From an uncultured Prevotella sp. (GTDB taxonomy: Bacteria > Bacteroidota > Bacteroidia > Bacteroidales > Bacteroidaceae): a stretch of DNA of 26,913 nucleotides. Shown here piece by piece: positions 6,263 through 13,814 of this stretch. The stretch's first letter is position 1. The number at the start of each line of letters is the position of its first letter. The stretch spans positions 1-26,913 of the forward strand of contig UQRP01000034.1 of the NCBI GenBank assembly GCA_900543585.1. Reading direction: 5' to 3'. Position numbers and translations under genes: made by a program. The notes below the pieces were generated by a model. The model ran no database searches. It was not told the DNA's origin and saw only the letters and a program-made list of their open reading frames with translations.

Positions 6263-7265
6263 ATTACTTACAATAATAATACCTTCCTATAACATGCAAG
6301 CATATCTTCCATTATGCTTGCAATCTCTCATGTGTAAAAACAGAGATGTTTTAGAGATAATCGTTGTAAATGATGGAAGCAAAGATAATACCCTAAAGAT
6401 TGCCAATCAATTTGCAAAAGACTATCCTACAATCATAAAAGTCATAGACAAGTTCAATGGCAAATATGGTTCATGTATTAATCGCGGATTGAAAGAAGCG
6501 TCAGGAAAGTATGTAAAGATACTTGATGCTGATGATTGCTTTGATACTGAAAGTTTAGATAAATATATTGAGGAACTTACTAAGACCAAAGCGGAACTTG
6601 TCATAAATGACTTTGTGAAAGTATGGAGTGATAAAGAAAAACTGATAACATCATCCTTACAAAGTGGCTCTGACCTTGACTTTATAAATGTTTGTAATCA
6701 GAATAAACATCTGTGGAATATCCAAATGCATCAGGTCTGCTATCTAAGAACGATGCTGCTCAATATTTGCTATTATCAGACAGAAGGTATTTCTTATACG
6801 GATCAAGAGTGGACATTTGCTCCTCTTTCTGCTGTTAGGACTGTCAAATATATCTCCGTTCCTTTATATAGATATACGCTTGGCAGGGAAGGACAATCTG
6901 TATCTGCACAATTTGGCTATAAACACTTCGATGACAATATCATATGCACCAGCACCATGCTCAGAGAGATGTCCCAAATGAAGGATTTGCCCAAGAGTGT
7001 CTATGAATTACTGCAATATAAACTATTCCGAAGATGTAAATATATCTATAGGACATATCTCTTGAAGTTGAACACAAATGACTTCACACATCTAAAGGAG
7101 CTCGATGCTGAGATATTACGATGCAATCCGCAATTGTACCATAACTTAGGAAAGCTAATGCTTAGCACACCTTTACTTTGCATACGATTTATATCTTTAT
7201 GGAGAAAGAATCCTAATAATAGGATACTCTCTACAGCCATAAAGATATATAGAAGAATGCATTGA
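6255..7265 (+). CDS. Family 2 glycosyltransferase (AT-rich gene)
   Basis: The 336-residue protein starts MNKLLTIIIPSYNMQAYLPL, a classic GT2 N-terminus, with VNDGS at 38-42 and the metal-binding DADD at 91-94 (YVKILDADDCFD). No membrane segment is evident in the C-terminal half, which is basic and likely binds the acceptor. It should add one sugar to a surface glycan precursor at the cytoplasmic face of the membrane; substrates are unknown. The gene overlaps the preceding glycosyltransferase by 8 bp. Its base composition is clearly more AT-rich than the genes around it, with many ATA, AGA and AAA codons, which suggests recent acquisition or replacement of a polysaccharide cassette. The downstream 400 bp are equally AT-rich. 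Confidence 0.85.
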   Translation: MNKLLTIIIPSYNMQAYLPLCLQSLMCKNRDVLEIIVVNDGSKDNTLKIANQFAKDYPTIIKVIDKFNGKYGSCINRGLKEASGKYVKILDADDCFDTESLDKYIEELTKTKAELVINDFVKVWSDKEKLITSSLQSGSDLDFINVCNQNKHLWNIQMHQVCYLRTMLLNICYYQTEGISYTDQEWTFAPLSAVRTVKYISVPLYRYTLGREGQSVSAQFGYKHFDDNIICTSTMLREMSQMKDLPKSVYELLQYKLFRRCKYIYRTYLLKLNTNDFTHLKELDAEILRCNPQLYHNLGKLMLSTPLLCIRFISLWRKNPNNRILSTAIKIYRRMH

Positions 7266-7661
7266 AGTTGGCAGCAGAATTTACTAATACATGAACCCCA
7301 CCAGCCACAAGGGCAGTTTGTGGCCGTAAGGGTATTCTATGTCGTCAGCAAGAATATAGGAAAGATAATACTCTTCAGCCTATACCACAAGCAATATCAA
7401 GAGAAAGTGCTGTCTGCAAACAGCATTTTCTGTACAAAAGTGCTGTTTACAAACAGCAATTTAAGTAATTTTCCCATTAGAATTGCGAAATGTGCTGTCT
7501 GAAAACAGCATTTTGCACACAAAAGTGCTGTCTACAAACAGCACAGGTTACTTTGTATGTTACTATGTCCGATCGTCAAAACGATTACATTTGTTTACTA
7601 TGTCTATCTGTTTCATGTACGACAACAATAAAGGCTGCGAGAGATCTCGCAGCCTTTATTG
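7266..7661. other. Intergenic region between GT2 gene and tRNA-Gln
   Basis: No intact gene is seen. The minus strand of 7284-7379 holds about 32 open codons ending at TAG (7284-7286), with peptide ADDIEYPYGHKLPLWLVGFMY near the end; it looks protein-like but I cannot name a family, and a stop lies just upstream, so at most it is a gene relic. The rest contains the hairpin repeats at 7407-7543 and the inverted repeat at 7617-7670, listed separately. Small frames across the repeats are not credible genes. Confidence 0.5.
7407..7543. repeat. Duplicated pair of TGCTGT/ACAGCA hairpin repeats
   Basis: Four 19-bp copies of GTGCTGTYTRCAAACAGCA lie at 7407-7425, 7440-7458, 7492-7510 and 7525-7543 (the third has one variant base). 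Each is itself an inverted repeat (TGCTGT...ACAGCA). Start spacing is 33, 52, 33: two 52-bp units (7407-7458 and 7492-7543), each holding two hairpins, are separated by 33 bp of unrelated DNA. The linker inside each unit is similar too (TTTT...ACAAAA). Confidence 0.8.
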
Positions 7662-7670
7662 TTGTCGTAC
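7617..7670. terminator. 25-bp perfect inverted repeat at the tRNA-Gln 3' end
   Basis: Arms 7617-7641 and 7646-7670 are perfect complements around the loop AGAT. The inner part, GGCTGCGAG/CTCGCAGCC followed on the minus strand by TTTATTGTT, has the form of an intrinsic terminator for the tRNA. The outer part extends into the tRNA gene and repeats, in inverted form, its acceptor strand TACGACAA. Confidence 0.75.
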
Positions 7671-7732
7671 GCGGATTCGAACCACGACAAACAGAACCAA
7701 AACCTGTTGTGCTACCATTACACCATACGACA
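7662..7732 (-). tRNA. tRNA-Gln (anticodon UUG)
   Basis: Read on the minus strand, the acceptor stem is TGTCGTA (7732-7726) with TACGACA (7669-7663), 7 perfect pairs, discriminator A at 7662. The D arm holds GGTGTAATGGTAGCAC. The anticodon stem ACAGG/TCTGT closes the 7-nt loop TTTTGGT, giving anticodon UUG, so it reads CAA (and CAG). The T arm is CGTGG-TTCGAAT-CCGCG with one G-U pair. CCA is not encoded and must be added after transcription. It lies between comF and the GT2 pair, has its own promoter at 7743-7774, and is followed by a hairpin that overlaps its 3' end. Confidence 0.95.
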
Positions 7733-7742
7733 ATCAGTAATG

Positions 7743-7774
7743 CAAAGGTAAGCCTTTTTCCCCGACAAACCAAA
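7743..7774 (-). promoter_or_regulatory. Promoter of tRNA-Gln
   Basis: On the minus strand TTTG (7771-7774) is followed after 20 bp by TACCTTTG (7743-7750), a full TAnnTTTG box. Transcription should begin near 7737, a few bases before the mature tRNA 5' end at 7732. Confidence 0.75.
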
Positions 7775-7785
7775 TAAATGAAGAT

Positions 7786-8529
7786 TTATTTTTCAATAGC
7801 GGGATTGTTTTCCTCAAAATCGATGTCTCCATCGGCATGCCACTGCCCGGCATAGCTCAGAGAAGCCACACTGATGCGCACACCACCCGCCTGCTGCAAC
7901 TTTGCGGCGAGTGCGCAGATCGTTGCACCTGTCGTCACCACATCGTCGATGACAAGCAGATGACGTCCACAGACAGCCGATGGCTTGACAAGCTCAAAGA
8001 CCGCATCGACGTTCTCGGCTCTGTCTAACCGGCTCTTCGTCGTCTGACTTCCCTCAAAACTCTTGCGGCGTACCACCTTCTTTAATATTGGCAACCCCGT
8101 GGCATCGTGTATGCCCAAGGCTATCATCGCACTTTGGTTATAGCCACGCTCTTTCAATCGTTTCTTTGCCAAAGGAACAGGGAGAAGCGCATCAATATCA
8201 GCAAAGAAGTTCTTCTCCGACATCATGCGACCCATGAGATAACCCATCTCAATGCCAATATCAAAGAAGCCAGCGTACTTCAACTGATAAACGGCCTTAG
8301 CGGAATCGGCATGCGACAAATGATACATCAGCGCAAAAGCCTTCTGGAAGTCTTTCACCCTGCCCCAGAAGACCTTTGCCATGTTGTTCTCATAAGGATG
8401 GTCGAGGAAGCCCGTAAGCGGGAGATGGGCCAGACAGACTGTACAGATGATATGCTCAGACGCATCCAACCGTCTGCCACAGATGCAGCACATACGTGGT
8501 GCTATCAGGTCAAAGAACTCCCGTATCAT
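7786..8529 (-). CDS. comF: ComF family phosphoribosyltransferase-like protein
   Basis: The 247-residue protein has the two parts of the ComF/GntX family. The N-terminus carries a four-Cys zinc site: C14-x2-C17 and C29-x2-C32. The C-terminus is a type I phosphoribosyltransferase fold with LKERGYNQS at 125-133 and the PRPP loop LLVIDDVVTTGAT at 191-203. In Gram-positive and Gram-negative bacteria ComF helps take up transforming DNA, probably moving single strands across the inner membrane or aiding later steps; its enzyme activity is unproven. In Bacteroidota the gene is often present without other competence genes nearby, as here. It starts 3 bp after the stop of the acyltransferase gene and is the last protein gene of the minus-strand run. 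Confidence 0.88.
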   Translation of the reverse strand: MIREFFDLIAPRMCCICGRRLDASEHIICTVCLAHLPLTGFLDHPYENNMAKVFWGRVKDFQKAFALMYHLSHADSAKAVYQLKYAGFFDIGIEMGYLMGRMMSEKNFFADIDALLPVPLAKKRLKERGYNQSAMIALGIHDATGLPILKKVVRRKSFEGSQTTKSRLDRAENVDAVFELVKPSAVCGRHLLVIDDVVTTGATICALAAKLQQAGGVRISVASLSYAGQWHADGDIDFEENNPAIEK

Positions 8530-8532
8530 CGT

Positions 8533-9468
8533 TTACTGCTCTTTGCGAGCTACGGTCTTGCCGTTGACAATCTCGTATCGGCGGTCGAACTCCTCCTTGG
8601 TGCGCTTCCAACGGTTGTGCGTCCAGAGATAATACTGAGGCGCCTCTCTGACGCTCTGCTCCAACATCGTGAAGAAACGGCGCGTAATCTCACCCTGCGG
8701 CAGGCTGTTAGGATCGTCGGTGATAAGGATATACTCCACCTTGTAACAGCCCCGGCGAGGTCTTGTCATCCGAAGGAAGTAAACGACATCGTTCATCTTC
8801 CGCTCAATACGCTCAGCACCAGTAAAGACAGGAGTATAGGGATGGTTGAGAAATGGCAGCCACAGATGGATGTTGGTCCATTTAGGTGCCTGGTCGGCAA
8901 TATAGCCACTGAGACTATAGATGCCCTGCTGCTTCCAGCGTATCAGCTGCCGCAGGATATCCTTCTTCGGCGTAGGCACACCCGTAGGCGGAAACTCACG
9001 GAGCTTGTAGAAGACATAATCCATGGCCTTGCTGTGCAGCGGGTCATAGATGAGACACTGACGCCGCTCCGGATTCATGTCTTTGCCAACATGAGAAAGC
9101 CACTCCCAGTTGCAATAATGTCCGAGCATAGCCGAAGTGTTCCGTCCCTTGCGAAACCAAGCCTCATGGACCTCAGGATTGACGACGATCAATCGCTTGT
9201 CGAGCTCGCGACGACTGATGCTCAGCAGCTTGATGGCCTCGAAGAAATAGTCGCAGAACCAGCGGTAGAACTTCTTCTCTATGGACTTCTCCTCTTTCAC
9301 AGACTTTTCGGGGAAGGAGGTTGACAGGTTCCGCCTCACGATGTCACGTCTATACCTTATTATATAGTAAAGGACAAAGGCAAAGACATCGGAGAGGCCA
9401 TAGAGCACCCGCAGGGGGAGCAGACTCACTGTATAGAAGAAGTAGTATGCAAACTTTGTCATTATCAA
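8533..9468 (-). CDS. Lipid A biosynthesis acyltransferase (LpxL/HtrB family)
   Basis: This 311-residue membrane-bound enzyme adds a secondary acyl chain to Kdo-lipid IVA on the inner face of the cytoplasmic membrane. The catalytic H-x4-E motif is H117-YCNW-E122 in LGHYCNWEWLS, and the conserved DQAPK stands at 192-196. One N-terminal hydrophobic segment (about residues 5-40) should anchor it. A late segment YYLWTHNRWKR matches the family's end. The gene lies 38 bp after an MsbA-like exporter, which flips the product, so the two act in sequence. A hairpin sits in the gap (9478-9502). Two in-frame ATGs (9468 and 9462) are possible starts. Family assignment is firm; chain specificity cannot be read from sequence. 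Confidence 0.9.
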   Translation of the reverse strand: MIMTKFAYYFFYTVSLLPLRVLYGLSDVFAFVLYYIIRYRRDIVRRNLSTSFPEKSVKEEKSIEKKFYRWFCDYFFEAIKLLSISRRELDKRLIVVNPEVHEAWFRKGRNTSAMLGHYCNWEWLSHVGKDMNPERRQCLIYDPLHSKAMDYVFYKLREFPPTGVPTPKKDILRQLIRWKQQGIYSLSGYIADQAPKWTNIHLWLPFLNHPYTPVFTGAERIERKMNDVVYFLRMTRPRRGCYKVEYILITDDPNSLPQGEITRRFFTMLEQSVREAPQYYLWTHNRWKRTKEEFDRRYEIVNGKTVARKEQ

Positions 9469-9477
9469 TATTCGTTG

Positions 9478-9502
9478 TAGGACCCATGTGGCATGGGCCC
9501 TG
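9478..9502 (-). promoter_or_regulatory. Hairpin between exporter and acyltransferase genes
   Basis: CCCATG (9483-9488) pairs with CATGGG (9492-9497) around the loop TGG, extended by AGG/CCT pairs after one mismatch. There is no U tract. It may be a processing or stability element within the operon mRNA. Confidence 0.45.
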
Positions 9503-9506
9503 TCGT

Positions 9507-11351
9507 TTACTGTTGCATGTCGTGGAGCTTGCGGTAATAGCCGTCAATGGCCATCAGCTCATCATGCGTACCGCGCTCTACAATCTGTCCGTCATGAATG
9601 ACACATATCTCATCACTGTTCTTAATGGTGGAGAGGCGATGAGCGACAGCCACGGTGGTACGCGTCTTCATCAGCCGGAAGAGTGCATCCTGCACCAAGC
9701 GCTCACTCTCGGTGTCGAGAGCCGACGTGGCCTCATCAAGGATAAGAATCGGCGGATTCTTCAGAATGGCACGTGCGATACTGATGCGCTGGCGCTGTCC
9801 ACCGGAGAGACGGCCGCCACGGTCGCCGATGTTGGTATCGAAGCCATTCTCCGTCTCCATGATGAATTCATAGGCATTGGCTATCTTCGCGGCCCGGATG
9901 ACTTCCTCGTCGGTAGCGTCGTCCTTTCCAAACTTGATGTTGTTTTTGATAGTATCATTGAAGAGGATAGCCTCCTGGTTGACATTGCCTATGAGCGCAC
10001 GCAGGTCATGAATACCCAAATCCTTGACATTGATGCCGTCGATGAGTACCTCTCCCTCTTGGACATCATAATAACGCGGGATGAGGTCGACAAGTGTCGA
10101 CTTGCCACTGCCACTCTGCCCCACCAGTGCCACGGTCTTTCCTTTGGGAATAACAAGGTTGATGTCTTTTAGCACATAGTGACGCTCCGCGGTCTTGTTG
10201 TCAGTGTAGGCAAAAGAGACATGACGGAATTCTATCTGGTGCTCAAAGCTCTTGATGTGTATGGGGTCTGCTTTCTCCTTGATTTCGATGTCAGCCTTGA
10301 GAATCTTGTCGATACGCTCCATGGAGGCAAGGCCCTTCGGAATGTTGTAGCTGGCTCTGGAAAAGTCCTTCAAGGGGTTGATGATGCTGTAGAGGATGAC
10401 GAGATAATATATAAATGTGGGACCGTCGAGCAACGCCTTGTTCAATACCAAGATACCGCCAAACCACAAGACGACAATGATCATCAGTGTTCCTAAGAAC
10501 TCCGACATGGGATGCGCCATCTGCTGACGAATCGTGACTCGGAGCAGCTGCGTGCGGTAGGCAGAGTTGATATTGTCGAAGCGGGCGTTCATCTTCTTCT
10601 CTGCATTGAAGGCCTTAATGATACGAAGTCCACCTAACGTCTCCTCTACCTGACTCATGGTATCACTCCACAGCTGTTGGGCGTAGATACTTCTCGACTT
10701 CAGCTTGCGGCCGACAAAGCCCATAAACCAGCCAAAGACAGGGACGAAGACGATAGTGAACAGCGTCAGCTGCCAGGAGATGACGAGCAGCGTCACAAAG
10801 TATGTCACTATCAGAATAGGATTCTTGAAGAGCATGTCGAGCGACGACATGATGCTGTTCTCCACCTCCTGCACGTCGCCACTCATGCGTGCGATGATGT
10901 CACCCTTGCGCTCGTCGCTGAAGAATGACAGCGACAATGACGTTATCTTATGATACAACTGGTTGCGCATGTCGCGCACCACACCGGTACGGATAGGCAT
11001 CACAGCCGCCGAGGAGAGGAAGTAGGCCGTCGTCTTGAGAAAGGTCATGAAAGCCAAGAAAAGACCTATGACAAGCAGTGTGGTCGTAGCACTGGTGGAG
11101 ATGACCATCTGCTGCACATAATATGACATATTATTCTGCAACACCTCTTTGGCGTTATCCCAGTCCCAAGCCATCAAGTCATTGGCCCTGATGCCACCGT
11201 CGACCTGGAAGAGAATCTGCAGGATGGGGATGAGAGCAGCAAAGGAGAAGATGTTCAGCACCGCCGAGAGGATGTTGAAGATTATCGACAGCGCAAGGTA
11301 CTTCTTATACGGAGGCAGGAAGCGCTTTAATACTTGCAGGAACTCTTTCAT
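9507..11351 (-). CDS. msbA: ABC transporter, MsbA-like lipid exporter (fused permease and ATPase)
   Basis: The 614-residue half-transporter has an N-terminal membrane domain of six predicted helices (about residues 15-330) and a C-terminal ATPase domain. Walker A is GQSGSGKST (411-419), the Q loop is at Q459, the signature LSGGQ at 515-519, Walker B ILILDE at 535-540 and the switch His at 571 (VAHRLS). It would work as a homodimer in the inner membrane. Its neighbour encodes a lipid A acyltransferase, so flipping of lipid A core is the best guess; other lipids or drugs are possible because the family is broad. It lies 12 bp after miaB and is probably co-transcribed. All catalytic residues are present. 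Confidence 0.85.
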   Translation of the reverse strand: MKEFLQVLKRFLPPYKKYLALSIIFNILSAVLNIFSFAALIPILQILFQVDGGIRANDLMAWDWDNAKEVLQNNMSYYVQQMVISTSATTTLLVIGLFLAFMTFLKTTAYFLSSAAVMPIRTGVVRDMRNQLYHKITSLSLSFFSDERKGDIIARMSGDVQEVENSIMSSLDMLFKNPILIVTYFVTLLVISWQLTLFTIVFVPVFGWFMGFVGRKLKSRSIYAQQLWSDTMSQVEETLGGLRIIKAFNAEKKMNARFDNINSAYRTQLLRVTIRQQMAHPMSEFLGTLMIIVVLWFGGILVLNKALLDGPTFIYYLVILYSIINPLKDFSRASYNIPKGLASMERIDKILKADIEIKEKADPIHIKSFEHQIEFRHVSFAYTDNKTAERHYVLKDINLVIPKGKTVALVGQSGSGKSTLVDLIPRYYDVQEGEVLIDGINVKDLGIHDLRALIGNVNQEAILFNDTIKNNIKFGKDDATDEEVIRAAKIANAYEFIMETENGFDTNIGDRGGRLSGGQRQRISIARAILKNPPILILDEATSALDTESERLVQDALFRLMKTRTTVAVAHRLSTIKNSDEICVIHDGQIVERGTHDELMAIDGYYRKLHDMQQ

Positions 11352-11363
11352 CTTTCTTCGTGT

Positions 11364-12809
11364 TTAGTCTGGCTGTGACGTCGTGCCAGCCGTATGTTCA
11401 CTGTCCATGGGAGTAGCTATCAGCGTTGCTGCCGTGCTGCCCGTCACCTTCACGCGGACCGTGTCACCAATATGATATCTGCCCTTGGGGATGATGACGG
11501 CCTTGTTCTGCTGCGTGCGACCCATCAACTGATCATGGCTACGCTTGGCAAAACGCTCTACAAGAATCTCAAATTCCTTGCCTTCATCCGCTTTATTGCG
11601 CTCAGCCGAAATCTCTGTCTGCAAGGCTATCAGCTCGTTCAGACGACGGATCTTCTCTTCCTCTGGGACATTGTCAGGGAGATGCTTGGCAGCATAGGTA
11701 CCAGGGCGCTCAGAATATTTGAACATAAATGCAGAGTCGAAGCACACCTCACGCATCAGCGACAGCGTCTCCTCGAAGTCGGCCTCGGTCTCATCATGGT
11801 AACCCACAAAGACATCGGTAGAGAGACCGCAGTCAGGAATGATACGGCGGATGGCCTCCACCTTGCGCAGATAGTCCTCACGCGTGTACTTACGGTTCAT
11901 GTCGCGCAGCACTTTTGTACTGCCACTCTGGAAGGGGAAATGGATATGATTGCAGAGGTTAGGCTCTTCCGCAATGGCATGGAGAATATCTTCTGACATA
12001 TCCTCGGGATTACTCGTGGTGAAGCGCACACGCATGTCAGGCACAGCTCTGGCCACCTTGCGCAGCAACTCGGCAAAGGAGCAGACATGCAGTTCCTGAC
12101 CACCCTCTTCCTCGATGATAATGCCATTCTCCGGGCGTTTGCCATTGGGCAGAAGTCCATAGCTGTTGACATTCTGACCAAGGAGTGTCACCTCTTTGAA
12201 GCCTCTGTCATGAAGGTCGCGGACCTCTGCCAAGATGCTCTCCACGTCGCGGGAACGCTCGCGGCCACGCGTGTAAGGCACGATACAGTAGTGGCAGAAG
12301 TTGTTGCAGCCACGCATGATACTCACGAAGCCGCTAACCTGATTGCCGCCAATACGTGTGGGGATGACATTACGGTAAGTCTCTGTGGTAGAAAGCTCCA
12401 CATCGACGGCAGGCTGACCGACCTCAGCGGCGGCCATCATCTCCGGAAGATTCATGTAAGCGTCGGGGCCACACACAATATTGGCATGGTGATTCTCGAT
12501 GAGATCGTTCTTCACACGCTCGGCCATACAGCCTAACACACCAAGGATGGGGCGTGGCGTGGCCTTCCGGCCGCCGGCCTCACCCTGCTCATGGGCATGC
12601 GCTTTCTGCAAGGCAAAGAGCTGGTCGAGACGGTGGTAGATCTTGTTCTCCGCATTCTCGCGTACAGAACAAGTATTGAGGAATATGGCGTCAGCATCTT
12701 GCTCATTGTCAGTGGGCTCATAGCCTGCCATCTGCATGACAGCAGCGACAACCTCAGAATCGGCAACGTTCATCTGGCAGCCATAAGTTTCTATATATAA
12801 TTTCTTCAT
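11364..12809 (-). CDS. miaB: tRNA-2-methylthio-N6-dimethylallyladenosine synthase MiaB
   Basis: MiaB is a radical-SAM enzyme that methylthiolates i6A37 in tRNAs reading UNN codons. The 481-residue protein has the N-terminal UPF0004 domain with cluster Cys C11 (YGCQMNVADSE), C47 (LNTCSVRENAE) and C94 (VLGCMAERV), then the radical-SAM Cys C168, C172 and C175 (RGCNNFCHYCIVPYTRGRE), and a C-terminal TRAM domain ending near residue 470. The phrase RSRDVESI and the N-terminal CSVRENAENK separate it from MtaB and RimO. It is slightly longer than E. coli MiaB (474), with an insertion near residues 70-86 (AHEQGEAGGRKATPR). The gene sits inside an envelope operon, 12 bp before the MsbA-like gene and about 15 bp after the PAP2 gene. 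Confidence 0.95.
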   Translation of the reverse strand: MKKLYIETYGCQMNVADSEVVAAVMQMAGYEPTDNEQDADAIFLNTCSVRENAENKIYHRLDQLFALQKAHAHEQGEAGGRKATPRPILGVLGCMAERVKNDLIENHHANIVCGPDAYMNLPEMMAAAEVGQPAVDVELSTTETYRNVIPTRIGGNQVSGFVSIMRGCNNFCHYCIVPYTRGRERSRDVESILAEVRDLHDRGFKEVTLLGQNVNSYGLLPNGKRPENGIIIEEEGGQELHVCSFAELLRKVARAVPDMRVRFTTSNPEDMSEDILHAIAEEPNLCNHIHFPFQSGSTKVLRDMNRKYTREDYLRKVEAIRRIIPDCGLSTDVFVGYHDETEADFEETLSLMREVCFDSAFMFKYSERPGTYAAKHLPDNVPEEEKIRRLNELIALQTEISAERNKADEGKEFEILVERFAKRSHDQLMGRTQQNKAVIIPKGRYHIGDTVRVKVTGSTAATLIATPMDSEHTAGTTSQPD

Positions 12810-12824
12810 GTATTTCTTTTATTG

Positions 12825-13814
12825 TTATTTGGATAATTTCTTTTTTGAAGGTTTCTCGCTCCCGGCCATACACCTTGACACCGAAGCCCACAGCAGATAG
12901 AACAAGACTCCTGAGACCAAGCCCATGACGGCATCGATGGCATAGTGGGCACGAATATAAACCGTGGCAAAGAAGATGCCGATGGCAAAAGGCAGGAGAC
13001 AGAAGACGAGCTTCTTGCTGCCGGTCTTCGCAGCCAAGATAAGGCTGACTAAGGTGATTCCAATGTGCGAGCTGGGGAAAGCACCCGTAGGCCGCTCGCT
13101 GCCATGGATGCTGGTGATGAGCTGATAGCCAATACCATCAGTCCACCCTGGGGGCTTCATCATCCCGAGGTGCGACGTAAAGTAATTGCCAATAGCTGGG
13201 AACACACCCTTGGCCACATTGCTGTAACCGATGGCCGGATAGTAATACATCGGGCCGGCGACAGGAATGATGTCGAAGACGAGATAGTAGGTGAAGAAGG
13301 CACCTGTAATAATAAAGCAACACTTCTCAAACTCATGGTAGCGCATCAGAAAATAATAGACGCAGACCACGATGATGATGGGATAGTAGCTGGCATAGGA
13401 GATCTCAAGGAACTCCGACAGCACCGGCTGAGAGAACTTTGTGGCAAAGACCATGGCAGGCTGGAAGCCGAAGAGATACTCATCCCACGACGCCACAATA
13501 TGGTCGAGGTTGGGAAACAGCGAGTTGATGTTGTAGGTATCCATATACCACCAGCCCAGGAGCAGCATCTGCACGAGGACACGCAGAAACATGACGGCAC
13601 GGCAGGGGATAAAGCGGTAGGCAGCCCACAAGCCAATGGTGATAGCAACGATTCTCACCCGACCCCATATCATGGCCTCGGGATTCTGAAGCTTGGTGTA
13701 GCAGAAAAGCATGATGAGGAGGGTGATGGCGGCATAGGCCATAATCACCCACTCAAAGGCCACCAAGCCTTTCTTAGGCTTCTGCTCGAACTCAAAGTAT
13801 TTCTTTAGATTCAT
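12825..13814 (-). CDS. PAP2-superfamily membrane protein (inositol phosphotransferase-like, PAP2_3)
   Basis: This multi-span membrane protein of about 329 residues belongs to the PAP2 phosphatase/phosphotransferase superfamily. Numbered from an alternative ATG two codons upstream (13820), the visible catalytic blocks are GSERPTGAFPSSHIGITL (240-257, with the PSSH core) and YIRAHYAIDAVMG (288-300, Arg, His and Asp). About seven hydrophobic segments are seen. The block spacing and PAGPMYYY-like region resemble the aureobasidin-sensitive inositolphosphorylceramide synthase group, in which the enzyme moves a phospho-headgroup between lipids; a lipid phosphatase role is equally possible. ATG 13814 overlaps the stop of the preceding epimerase gene as ATGA, so the two are translationally coupled. 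The family is sure, the substrate is not. Confidence 0.8.
   Translation of the reverse strand: MNLKKYFEFEQKPKKGLVAFEWVIMAYAAITLLIMLFCYTKLQNPEAMIWGRVRIVAITIGLWAAYRFIPCRAVMFLRVLVQMLLLGWWYMDTYNINSLFPNLDHIVASWDEYLFGFQPAMVFATKFSQPVLSEFLEISYASYYPIIIVVCVYYFLMRYHEFEKCCFIITGAFFTYYLVFDIIPVAGPMYYYPAIGYSNVAKGVFPAIGNYFTSHLGMMKPPGWTDGIGYQLITSIHGSERPTGAFPSSHIGITLVSLILAAKTGSKKLVFCLLPFAIGIFFATVYIRAHYAIDAVMGLVSGVLFYLLWASVSRCMAGSEKPSKKKLSK

Noticed and set aside
7407..7543. CRISPR array
   Set aside because: Repeat boxes are palindromic with 14-bp and 33-bp gaps, linkers inside the two units resemble each other, and no cas genes are nearby.
8107..9324. 405-codon open frame on the plus strand
   Set aside because: It is antisense to comF and the lipid A acyltransferase, both with clear catalytic motifs; no domain in the plus-strand translation.
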